Source: Bog-532 sp963742865
Lineage (GTDB): Bacteria > Actinomycetota > Actinomycetes > Streptosporangiales > Streptosporangiaceae
Assembly (NCBI GenBank): GCA_963742865.1
Contig: CAVUNW010000023.1
Coordinates: 1-64,000 of the forward strand
DNA length: 64,000 nt
Direction: 5' to 3'
Shown: piece after piece, positions 34,701-42,749 of the stretch
Layout: each line of letters begins with the position of its first letter
Position numbering within the stretch: position 1 is the stretch's first letter
Program-made: the position numbers and the translations under genes
The notes under the pieces: model-generated
What the model saw: only the letters and a program-made list of their open reading frames with translations
Told to the model about the DNA's origin: nothing
Database searches by the model: none

Positions 34701-36128
34701 TCAGAGGGCGAAGGCTTCGTGGTGGATGGCGTCGTCCGGCACGCCGAGGTGTCTCGCCACGTCCACGATGCCGGCCACGAATGCCTCCGGCCCGCATACG
34801 TACACGTCGCGGTCACGCAGATCGGGCACGATGCGCGGCAGCGTGCGCTCGTCGATGACCGCCTGGGCGCGGGAACCGGTCAGCTCGTGCAGCCGGCCGC
34901 CACGGCGCTGGGCCAGATCGCTGATCTCCGTCCGGAGCGCGAGGTCTTCCCGCTTCGCGGCCCGGAGAATGACCACGGGCTTGGCTCCGCGCGGCAGGTC
35001 CTCCAGCAGGGAACGCACCGCGGTCACGCCGATCCCGGCCGCGACGAGCAGGACTCTCCGGCGCCGCTGGGCATATCGGGTGAAGTTCCCGTACGGTCCC
35101 TCCACGGCCACCCGGGTTCCCGGCTTCAGGCGGGCCAGCGCAGCGGAGTGGTCGCCGACGGCTTTGACGGTGAGCCGTACGTAAGGCGGCTGTGGCAGGG
35201 CGGACAGCGAATAAGGGTGGGCCTGCCACCACAGTTCCCGGGTCAGGAAGCGCCAGAGCAGGAACTGCCCGCCCGACACCGGCAGTTCTTCCACCTGCCG
35301 GCCCTGGCAGATGACCGACACCACGCCGGGCGCTTCCGAGCGCACCTCAGCGACCCGGAGCTGGTGGCGCAGGGTGCGGTAGACCGGAAGGCCGACCCGG
35401 TAGGCCAGCACCAGCCCGGCCGTGGCCGCCCACGCCACGGACCATACAGCCTGGGTGAGCGGGTGGCCGACGAATGATGGCCCGAGCACGATGACGTGCG
35501 CGAAGGAGAATGCCAGGGCCAGGTAGAGGTAGAGGTGCGCCGTCCACCAGACCTCCCGGCGCACCCGCCGGCGGATGGCCCGGATCGAGATCACCCCCGC
35601 CATGCACATCAGGCCCAGGCCGACCGTGGCGGACAGGATGTCCGGGTAGGACAAGATCAGCACGGCCACCTGATGCCACGGCCCGGTCCGGGCGGCCTGG
35701 GCGTACCCGGCGGTCAGCAGGATCGCGTGCAGCACGAGCAGGCTGATCGGCCATGGGGCCAGCCGCTTGTGCCAGCGCAGCAGCCCATCCTGCCCGATCA
35801 CGTGCTCGACAAAAGGGATGCGGCTCACCAGGAGGACCATGATGAGCGCCAGATAGGTCCCGGCCAGCCCGGTGAGATTCCCGGCGAAAGTCGCCGCGCC
35901 CCCGGCTGCGGTCAGCTGCCCGGATGTCTCCGCGGTGATGCTCAGAGCTATGGTCGCTCCCAGTCCGATGCCGCATACCAGGAGACCCACCCGGACGAGG
36001 CCCGGCCGCGGAGCGGGGGACCGCCGCAGGCCGACGAGCCTGCGCGCCGCCGTAGTGGCAGGTCCGCCGGGAGGTGCCTGTCTGACATTCACGCGCCTAA
36101 GGATGCGGCACAACAGTGAAAGGATCAT
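34701..36128 (-). CDS. Ferric-reductase-like transmembrane flavocytochrome/oxidoreductase
   Basis: 475 residues. Six-helix ferric-reductase domain (about 45-240) with paired His for haem in RWHKRLAPWPISLLVLHAIL and TAHLYLYLALAFSFAHVIVL. An FAD-binding barrel follows (GGQFLLWRFLTRELWWQAHP, then YSLSA) and an NAD(P)-binding domain (LLVAAGIGVTAVRSLL, VYVCGPEAFVAG). It would move electrons from cytoplasmic NAD(P)H through haem to the outside, here probably to the FMN-binding protein encoded 17 bp downstream. ATG 36128 and the GTG 36 bases further in are both possible starts. Confidence 0.85.
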   Translation of the reverse strand: MILSLLCRILRRVNVRQAPPGGPATTAARRLVGLRRSPAPRPGLVRVGLLVCGIGLGATIALSITAETSGQLTAAGGAATFAGNLTGLAGTYLALIMVLLVSRIPFVEHVIGQDGLLRWHKRLAPWPISLLVLHAILLTAGYAQAARTGPWHQVAVLILSYPDILSATVGLGLMCMAGVISIRAIRRRVRREVWWTAHLYLYLALAFSFAHVIVLGPSFVGHPLTQAVWSVAWAATAGLVLAYRVGLPVYRTLRHQLRVAEVRSEAPGVVSVICQGRQVEELPVSGGQFLLWRFLTRELWWQAHPYSLSALPQPPYVRLTVKAVGDHSAALARLKPGTRVAVEGPYGNFTRYAQRRRRVLLVAAGIGVTAVRSLLEDLPRGAKPVVILRAAKREDLALRTEISDLAQRRGGRLHELTGSRAQAVIDERTLPRIVPDLRDRDVYVCGPEAFVAGIVDVARHLGVPDDAIHHEAFAL

Positions 36129-36170
36129 GAAGGCATCTCTTGCCGCCTCCCGGCGTTCGCGGGCGCGAAC

Positions 36171-37772
36171 TCACGCCAGGTGGCTGGGTGGCCCATGGGA
36201 GTGGAGGGTGCGTCCGTCGGGGCTGGTGGCGGTGGTGGTGCCGTCGGGGTGGCGGGTCAGCGTCCACCCCCAGCGATGAATCACGATCAGATGATGGAAC
36301 TTGCACAGCAGCGCCAGGTTTCCCAGGGCCGTCGGGCCGCCTTTGGACCAGTGGATCAAGTGGTGGGCGTCGCACCGGGCCGGTGGCTGGCCGCAGCCGG
36401 GGAACTGGCAGTGCCGGTCCCGCTGGATCACGGCCTTGCGGAGGTGGGGTGGGACGGTGCGGGTGCTGCGGCCGATGTCCAGCGGCTGGCTGAGGCTGGT
36501 GTAGGGCGCGCCGAGGCTGTGGGTGCGCAGGCAGGCCGCGAGCCCGCCGGGCCCGGACAAAAGGCTGATGCTCATGTGCAGGAGGGTGTCGCGGAGCCGT
36601 TGCCGGGTGGCGGGGGAGATCTGGCCGGGCCGTTCGGGCAAGGCGGAGAGCCGGCCGCTGTTGCGTTGCCGGCGGGCTGGCCTTTTGCGGGCTGGCCGCC
36701 GTCGTCTTGCTGGTCTGGCGGTCCTGGTCCAGGTCGTGGCCGTGGGCGGCGAGGAACAGGTCGGTGAGCTGGTCCAGGATCGTCCAGTCGATCTGCCCGG
36801 ACACGACCGGGGTGAGCACCGCATCACACGTGGCGGCCTCGGCGCCGCCCGGACAGGAACACTGATCCGGGGTCGGTGGCGGCGGCGCGGGCCGGGACTC
36901 CAGCCGGGACCCGGGCCTGCGGCCCAGCCTGCTTCCAGGCCCGGACCTTCGGGCAGGCCGCGCAGGGTGGCCAGGTCGATGTGCACCTGAACCTGCGCGG
37001 GCGGGGCGTCCGCCGGCCGGGCTCCATGTTCGCCGCGATCAGCTGCTCACACGCCTGCTGCAGCGCGTCATGGCGGCGCTGCGCGGCGGTCCGGAGCGTC
37101 TTCCGGGCCGCCCTTTTCGGCCAGGGCGTCCAGGATCACGGCCAAGCTGGCCGCGCACTCCGGGGTCAGATCCCCCTGCAGCCGCCCCGCGCCGTCCAGG
37201 GTGGTCTGCAGCCACACCGCCCGGTCCGCGAACCCGTCCTCGTCGGGGTCGGGGGTGGTGCGGGCGCGTTCGATCATCTCCCGCGCCAAAGCCTTCAGGT
37301 CATGCAGGTCCGCGCCGCCGGCCGCGGCCGCGAGCAGGATCTGGTCCGCGTCGCTGCGGAGGTCCTCGGGGAGCTGCCCGGTCCAGTCGCAGATCTGCCG
37401 CGCCCACGACGCCTGAGCTGCCCCGCCGCCAGCGCGTCTGCGATGACCGGGTGCGCGGCCAGCCGCCGCGCCCACCCCAGGGCCCCGCCCGCCGCGCCCG
37501 GGGTGATCTTGGTGAACGCCCGCAGCCACGCCCTGGGCCCGTACTGCCCATCCGCCTGAAACCCGCCCTGAGCACTGAACGCGGCCAGGATCCTCGCCCG
37601 CGCCGCCGTGGTGCTGCGCCTCGGCCTGCTCCAGCCCGACCAGCGCCTCGGCCTGGGCGGCGGCGCCCAGATCGGCGGCGTCACACCCGGCGAGGAAACC
37701 CAGCCCGGCCGACACCATCGCCAGCGCCTGCACCGTGCTAGACGGCGCCGCGGCTTGATTCAGGGTGCACAT
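36171..37772 (-). pseudogene. DUF222 / HNH endonuclease (13E12-type), multiply frameshifted
   Basis: ATG 37772 lies behind GGGGAGG. Successive blocks in alternating frames give one typical DUF222-HNH protein: QALAMVSAGLGFLAGCDAAD, GPRAWLRAFTKITPGAAGGA, WARQICDWTGQLPEDLRSDA, AVWLQTTLDGAGRLQGDLTP, DALQQACEQLIA, IDWTILDQLTDLFLAAHGHD, and the HNH site RDRHCQFPGCGQPPARCDAH followed by HLIHWSKGG. Shifts fall near 37610, 37430, 37085, 37000, 36830 and 36640. Proteins of this family are numerous in actinomycetes and are linked to mobile elements and DNA damage. As written it is dead. Confidence 0.8.
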
Positions 37773-37798
37773 GGGCGGGATCACCTCCCCGGACAACA

Positions 37799-37855
37799 AG
37801 GGCCAGCAAGGATAAAAGGGGCCAGCAAACAGGGGCCAGCAAACGGGGTCAGCAG
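37799..37855. repeat. Tandem repeat, about 14-bp unit
   Basis: Variants of GGGGCCAGCAAAC repeated about four times directly upstream of the DUF222 gene start. Confidence 0.65.
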
Positions 37856-38039
37856 CACTGGAAACGGCAGCCCGGGCCTGCCTCGCAAGACAGGACACGT
37901 CCTGGGCCCAAGATCCCCGCCCGACTCAACAGGTCGGGGCGGCGCAGCCGCACCAAGGGCGGCTGCCTCCATCGGTCACACGCCGGTCAGAAGTCTGGCC
38001 AGCCGGATCAATCTCCCGGCGGCACGTCCATGGCGTCTT

Positions 38040-38055
38040 TCGATCGCTAGTTCGA
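38040..38055. promoter_or_regulatory. Putative LexA (SOS) box
   Basis: TCGATC-GCTA-GTTCGA (complement TCGAAC-TAGC-GATCGA) matches the actinobacterial SOS consensus TCGAAC-N4-GTTCGA at 11 of 12 positions. It lies 268 bp upstream of the DUF222/HNH gene start. Some mycobacterial 13E12-family genes are damage-inducible, which supports the assignment. Confidence 0.45.
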
Positions 38056-38240
38056 TACTAGCAAGCACCCCCGACATTTCCACGCCCCACACCGTCCCGG
38101 ACAGAAATGTTTTGCCGGGAATGTGAGCGATAGGTCACGTCAACTCCCGAATCGAAGGCACGGCGCCAGCGCCCATGGCCGGGGCGGGCCATTCGCTCTG
38201 GACATGACCCTCACCCGCGTCGAGACTTACCTGACCAGGG

Positions 38241-38353
38241 CACAGCAGGAGCCCACAGCAGGACCCAAAGACGGGCCCACAGCAGGACCCGAAGCCGGAC
38301 CCGAAGCCGGGCCCACAGCAGGACTCAAAGACGGACCCAAAGACGGCCTCAAA
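38241..38353 (+). repeat. Minisatellite before the esterase gene
   Basis: Imperfect repeats of CCCACAGCAGGACC and CAAAGACGGACC-type units, ending at the esterase ribosome binding site. If translated in frame it encodes TAGPKDGP-like repeats. Confidence 0.7.
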
Positions 38354-38365
38354 AGGAGAATCCGC

Positions 38366-39175
38366 ATGACCGACCAGCCGATCGACGGTACCGAGCCACC
38401 GGTCCTCGAAGGCGCCGAGCCATACTCGGCCCAAGGTGACCGCCGCGGCGCCCTCGTCCTGCACGGCTTCACCGGCTGCCCGCAGTCAATGCGCCCGCTC
38501 GCCGAGGCCTTCGCCGCTGCCGGCTACACGGTCGAACTGCCCCGGCTGCCCGGGCACGGCACGACGGTAGAGGATATGGCCCGCTACGGATGGTCGGACT
38601 GGGCTGCCGCGGCCGAAGCCGCCTACGCCGATCTGGCCGCGCGGACCGATTCCGTCGTGGTCGCGGGCCTGTCCATGGGCGGCTCGCTGACCCTGTACCT
38701 GGCCGAGCAGCACCCGGAGATCGCGGCGATCGTCCTGGTCAACCCGGTCGTGGAGCCGGACGATTTCGCGCCGCTGGTGACCATGGCGCGAGCCCAGCTC
38801 GACGCCGGTGAGCTGTTCATCCAGGGCGTCGGCAACGACGTCGCCGACCCGGATGTGACCGAGCTCGCGTACACCTCGATGCCGAACGCCGCTGTCCTTT
38901 CCCTCGTCGTCGGCCTGCAGGCGCTGAAGGCCGACCTGGTCACGGTCGTCCAGCCGGCCCTGATCCTGCGCAGCACGCAGGACCACATCGTGCCGCCGTC
39001 GTCGGTCAAGCTGCTGACCGAGAGCCTGCCCGGCCCTTACGAGGTCGTCGAGTTGGACCGCAGCTTCCACGTCGCGACCATCGACTTCGACCAGGACCTC
39101 ATCAACGAGCGCGCCGTCGCGTTCGCGGGCCAGCACGCGAGGCGACCAGGAGCCGTGACCCGCGAGGAGCCGTGA
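38366..39175 (+). CDS. Alpha/beta hydrolase, carboxylesterase / monoacylglycerol lipase type
   Basis: 269 residues from ATG 38366 behind AAAAGGAGA. Upstream in-frame sequence is minisatellite and is not needed. Oxyanion block ALVLHGFTGCPQSMRPLAEA, lid start LPRLPGHGTTVEDMARYGWSDW, nucleophile elbow GLSMGGS, acid in LRSTQDHIVPPSS, and His in DRSFHVATID. These match bacterial Est30/MGL-type esterases that cleave short and medium acyl esters. The C-terminal tail is made of a short repeat (GAVTREEP) encoded by a 17-bp tandem duplication at the stop. Cytoplasmic. Confidence 0.85.
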   Translation: MTDQPIDGTEPPVLEGAEPYSAQGDRRGALVLHGFTGCPQSMRPLAEAFAAAGYTVELPRLPGHGTTVEDMARYGWSDWAAAAEAAYADLAARTDSVVVAGLSMGGSLTLYLAEQHPEIAAIVLVNPVVEPDDFAPLVTMARAQLDAGELFIQGVGNDVADPDVTELAYTSMPNAAVLSLVVGLQALKADLVTVVQPALILRSTQDHIVPPSSVKLLTESLPGPYEVVELDRSFHVATIDFDQDLINERAVAFAGQHARRPGAVTREEP

Positions 39176-39199
39176 CCCGCGAGGAGCCGTGACCCACCC

Positions 39200-39850
39200 T
39201 CAGCGGCTAGTCAACGACAGTTCACTATCGAACGGGACCGGCGTCGTGCCGAGGCAGCCGTGCGCCATGACCTCCAGCCGCCGCGCGAGCCGGTCCGGGT
39301 CCAGCCCGCTGCGGAAGAACAGCGTCGACTGGATGGCCCCGATCGCCGCGTGCACGGCCAGCCGCAGTTCGCCGTCGGTCAGGTCCGGGCGCAACGGGGC
39401 CAGCAGGTGCACCCATTCCTCGATGTAATGCCGCTGCCTGCGGCGCAGCCGGCGCCGGTCCTCCTCCGGCAGCGTGTGCACCTCCCGGTGGTAGACGGCC
39501 AGCACGTCCCGGTCTTCGATGGCCACCGCGATGTGGTCGCGGACCAGTTCCGACAGCATGCGCGCCCCCCCGGCCCGAGCCTCAGTCCCGCCCCCGCCCC
39601 CAGCCCCAGCCGCCAGGATCTCCGCCGCGCCCGCCGCGATCCGGTCCATCACCTGGTCGAGCATGGCCACCAGGATCGAGGTCTTGCTGCCGAAGTGCCG
39701 GTAGATCCCCGAGCCGACGATGCCGGCCTCGGCGCCGATGTCGGCCATCGAGATCGCGTGGAAGCCGCGCCGAGCGCCCAGCGCGGCCGCGGACGTCAGG
39801 ATGCGCTGCTTGCGCCCGGGGTCGCGCACCCGCCGGGGGGTATCTGCCAT
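39200..39850 (-). CDS. TetR-family regulator of the acyl-CoA operon
   Basis: 216 residues. N-terminal HTH (RGFHAISMADIGAEAGIVGSGIYRHFGSKTSIL) and an all-helical ligand domain with REVHTLPEEDRRRLRRRQRH. An Ala/Gly-rich stretch (about 80-95) splits the domains. Divergent from the acyl-CoA dehydrogenase operon, with a perfect operator-like palindrome between them, so it very likely represses that operon and its own gene and is released by an acyl-CoA. This arrangement matches AtuR/KstR2-type regulation. Confidence 0.85.
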   Translation of the reverse strand: MADTPRRVRDPGRKQRILTSAAALGARRGFHAISMADIGAEAGIVGSGIYRHFGSKTSILVAMLDQVMDRIAAGAAEILAAGAGGGGGTEARAGGARMLSELVRDHIAVAIEDRDVLAVYHREVHTLPEEDRRRLRRRQRHYIEEWVHLLAPLRPDLTDGELRLAVHAAIGAIQSTLFFRSGLDPDRLARRLEVMAHGCLGTTPVPFDSELSLTSR

Positions 39851-39883
39851 CTAGCCAGTCTCGCAGCTGACCGCTAGAGTCGC

Positions 39884-39903
39884 TAGTGAAGGTCGCTTCA
39901 CTA
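39884..39903. promoter_or_regulatory. TetR operator in the divergent promoter
   Basis: Perfect inverted repeat TAGTGAAG-GTCG-CTTCACTA, 20 bp, centred 44 bp from the regulator start and about 82 bp from the acyl-CoA dehydrogenase start. Symmetry, size and position are typical of a TetR dimer site. Confidence 0.7.
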
Positions 39904-39975
39904 ACCACGATCAATTTTTTTTAACGGACATAGCACGAGTTGCCCGCTCGATCGGGTCGACGCCGGGAGGTCGCC

Positions 39976-41145
39976 GTGGACTTCGGGGAGACCGAGGAGC
40001 GCCGGGCCCTCCGCGCGGCGGTGGCCGAGATCGCGCGTGGCTTCGGCCCGAAGTACTACATCGCGCACGCGGCCGAACGGAAGCCCTGCGACGAGCTGTG
40101 GACCGCGCTCGGCGAGGCCGGCTTCATCGGTGTGAACATCCCCGAGGAGTACGGCGGGGGCGGCGGCGGCCTCACCGACCTGGCCCTGGTCTGCGAGGAG
40201 ATCGCCGCGCAGGGCACGCCGCTCCTGCTGCTGCTCGTGTCGGCCGCGATCTCCGCCGAGGTGATCAGCGAGTTCGGCACCGACGATCAGCGCAAGACCT
40301 GGCTGCCGGGCCTGGCCGCCGGCACCTCGAAGGTGGTCTTCGCGATCACCGAGCCCGACGCCGGGTCCAACACCCACCGGCTGTCCACCACCGCGGTCCG
40401 AGTGAAGGGGGATGGGGAGGCGGGTGGGGGCTGGCGGCTGTCCGGCACCAAGTACTACATCTCCGGCGTGGACGAGGCCGACGCCCTGCTGGTCGTAGCG
40501 CGCACTGGCGAGGCCGGCCCCCACGGCCCACGCCTAACCCTCTTCCTCGTCCCCACCGGCGCCCCCGGCTTCACCCGGCACGTGCTCCCGGTCGACCTGC
40601 TGCTGCCGGAACGTCAGTTCACCCTGCACTTCGACGATGTCTACCTGGGCCCCGAGGCGCTGATCGGCACCGAGGGGGACGGGTTCCGCCAGGTGTTCCA
40701 CGGCCTGAACCCGGAACGGATCACCGGCGCGGCCATGGGGGTCGGCATCGCCCGGCACGTGCTCACCACGGCGGCCCGCTACGCGAACGACCGGCAGGTC
40801 TGGTCGGCGCCCATCGGCGCCCACCAGGGCGTCGCGCACCCGCTGGCCAAGGCCAAGATCGAAACGGAGCTGGCCGCGCTGATGACCCGGCAGGCCGCCT
40901 GGCAGCACGACCACGGCCAGCCCGCCGGCGAATCGTCGAACATGGCCAAGTACGCCGCCGCCGAAGCCGCCCTGGCCGCCTGCGACGCCGCGATCCAGTC
41001 GCACGGCGGCAACGGCCTGTCCTCGGAGTACGGCCTGATGCCCTACTGGGGCCTGGCCCGGCTGATGCGGATCGCGCCGGTGAACCGCGAGATGATCCTC
41101 AACTACGTGGCCCAGCACAGCCTGGGCCTGCCCCGCTCCTATTAG
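39976..41145 (+). CDS. Acyl-CoA dehydrogenase
   Basis: 389 residues from the GTG at 39976 (GGGAGG seven bases upstream). FAD-dependent alpha,beta-desaturation of an acyl-CoA. FITEPDAGS-type FAD motif is present as FAITEPDAGSNTHRLSTTA, the C-terminal FAD/dimer motif is IQSHGGNGLSSEYGL, and the likely catalytic Glu is in RIAPVNREMILNYVAQ. Closest in layout to dehydrogenases acting on branched or terpenoid acyl-CoAs (AtuD/LiuA type), but specificity cannot be read from sequence. First gene of the operon. Confidence 0.88.
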   Translation: MDFGETEERRALRAAVAEIARGFGPKYYIAHAAERKPCDELWTALGEAGFIGVNIPEEYGGGGGGLTDLALVCEEIAAQGTPLLLLLVSAAISAEVISEFGTDDQRKTWLPGLAAGTSKVVFAITEPDAGSNTHRLSTTAVRVKGDGEAGGGWRLSGTKYYISGVDEADALLVVARTGEAGPHGPRLTLFLVPTGAPGFTRHVLPVDLLLPERQFTLHFDDVYLGPEALIGTEGDGFRQVFHGLNPERITGAAMGVGIARHVLTTAARYANDRQVWSAPIGAHQGVAHPLAKAKIETELAALMTRQAAWQHDHGQPAGESSNMAKYAAAEAALAACDAAIQSHGGNGLSSEYGLMPYWGLARLMRIAPVNREMILNYVAQHSLGLPRSY

Positions 41146-41158
41146 GCAGGAGGCGACC

Positions 41159-42745
41159 GTGGAGCTCGCGCGTAACCTCATCCAGCGCGTCAACATCGGC
41201 GACTCGCTGACCCGCAGCGCCGCCGCCCGGCCGGGCCACCCGGCCGTCGTCGACGGCGACCGGCTCTGGACGTACGCGGAGTTCAACGCGCTGGTCAACC
41301 GGCTCGCGCACGGGCTCGCCGGGCTCGGCTACACGCGCGCCGACGCCCTCGCCATCGCGTCCGGCAACAGCGCGGAGTTCCTGGCCCTCTACTACGCCTG
41401 CGCCAAGCTCGGCGTGGTGGCCGTGCCGGTCAACCTGGGCTGGCGGCCGGACGAGGTCGCCTACGTCCTGGACCACTCCAGCGCCCGCGGCCTGGCGGTC
41501 GAGACCCAGCTCGTGGCCGCGATGCAGGAGGCCATCGGCAAGGCCGCCGGGGTCGCCGAGGTCATCGTCATGCCCGGCCTGAACGTCAGTTACGAGCCGG
41601 CACCAGCCGAGCGGGCCTGGATCACGTTCGGCCGCCTCGAGGCAGGCCAGGACGCCAGCGAGCCGGAATGTCCCGTCGAGGACCGCGACGCGATCAGCTA
41701 CCTCTACACCTCGGGGACCACTTCGTTCCCGAAGGGCGTGGTCGGCACGCACCTGGGCATCTACCTGGAGTCGATGTCCACCGCGCTGGACTCCGGCTGG
41801 AACGCCTCCGACCGCTTCGCCGCGATGATGCCGATGTTTCACACCGCCCAGCTCAACGCGTTCTGCACGCCCGCGGTCATCGTCGGCGCGACCACCTACG
41901 TCATGCGCGGCTTCGACCCGCGGGCCTGGCTGGACCTGATCGAGTGCGAGCGGATCACGCAGGTGTTCGGGCTGCCGATGATGTTCCGCACCGCGCTCGA
42001 CCACCCCTCCTTCGAGGGGCGTGACCTGTCCAGCCTGAAGCGGGCGGTGTACGCGATGGCGCCGATGCCCGACGCGCTGATCCGCCGCTGCCTGGACAAG
42101 TTCGGATGCGACTTCGCCCTGCTGTTCGGGCAGACCGAGATGGCGCCGTGCTCGACCCTGTTCCGGCCCGAGCACCAGCTCACCCACATCGGCGCGGTCG
42201 GCACCCCGCTCACCGGCGTGCAGGTCGCGATCATGGCACCGGACGGGACGCTGCTGCCGCCCGGCGAGCTGGGCGAGATCGTCTACCGCGGCCCGTCCAC
42301 GATGCAGGGCTACCTGAACAATCCCGAAGCCACCGATACCGCGTTCGCGCACGGCTGGTTTCACTCGGGTGACGTGGGCCGGTTCGGCGACGACGGCGTG
42401 CTGTGGTTCGCCGACCGCTACAAGGACGTCATCAAGACCGGCGGGGAGAACGTGGCCTCCATCGAGGTCGAGAAGGCCGTCTACGCGGCCGGCCCCAACG
42501 TCGCGGAGGCGGTCGTCGTCGGCCTGCCGCACGAGCGCTGGTCCGAGGCCATCACCGCGGTCGTCGTGCCCAGACCGGGGGAGACCATCGACGCCGGACA
42601 GCTCATCAAGGGGCTCAAGGAACGCCTCGACGGCTACAAGGTGCCCAAGTCGGTGATCGTGGTGGACGAGCTGCCGAAGACGTCCACCGGCAAGATCCAG
42701 AAGAACCTCGTCCGCGAGCGGCACGCGTCGCACTACGGAGGCTGA
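41159..42745 (+). CDS. Acyl-CoA synthetase (AMP-binding)
   Basis: 528 residues, GTG start behind GCAGGAGG. ATP-dependent activation of a carboxylic acid to its CoA ester. P-loop-like motif SYLYTSGTTSFPKGVVG, adenine motif FGQTEMAPCSTL, YRGPSTMQGYLNN, hinge and C-terminal FADRYKDVIKTGGENVASIE, and the catalytic Lys in LPKTSTGKIQKN. 13 bp after the dehydrogenase gene. Likely makes the acyl-CoA that enters this pathway, as AtuH does in Pseudomonas. Confidence 0.9.
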   Translation: MELARNLIQRVNIGDSLTRSAAARPGHPAVVDGDRLWTYAEFNALVNRLAHGLAGLGYTRADALAIASGNSAEFLALYYACAKLGVVAVPVNLGWRPDEVAYVLDHSSARGLAVETQLVAAMQEAIGKAAGVAEVIVMPGLNVSYEPAPAERAWITFGRLEAGQDASEPECPVEDRDAISYLYTSGTTSFPKGVVGTHLGIYLESMSTALDSGWNASDRFAAMMPMFHTAQLNAFCTPAVIVGATTYVMRGFDPRAWLDLIECERITQVFGLPMMFRTALDHPSFEGRDLSSLKRAVYAMAPMPDALIRRCLDKFGCDFALLFGQTEMAPCSTLFRPEHQLTHIGAVGTPLTGVQVAIMAPDGTLLPPGELGEIVYRGPSTMQGYLNNPEATDTAFAHGWFHSGDVGRFGDDGVLWFADRYKDVIKTGGENVASIEVEKAVYAAGPNVAEAVVVGLPHERWSEAITAVVVPRPGETIDAGQLIKGLKERLDGYKVPKSVIVVDELPKTSTGKIQKNLVRERHASHYGG

Positions 42746-42749
42746 GCGC

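Larger units (their letters stand above)
37773..38365. other. Intergenic region with two repeat tracts and a LexA-like box
   Basis: 593 bp between the divergent DUF222 and esterase genes. Contains short tandem repeats at 37799-37855, a LexA-like palindrome at 38040-38055 and a Gly/Lys/Asp-coding minisatellite at 38241-38353. An in-frame extension of the esterase ORF crosses the second tract but lacks a better start than ATG 38366. Confidence 0.6.
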
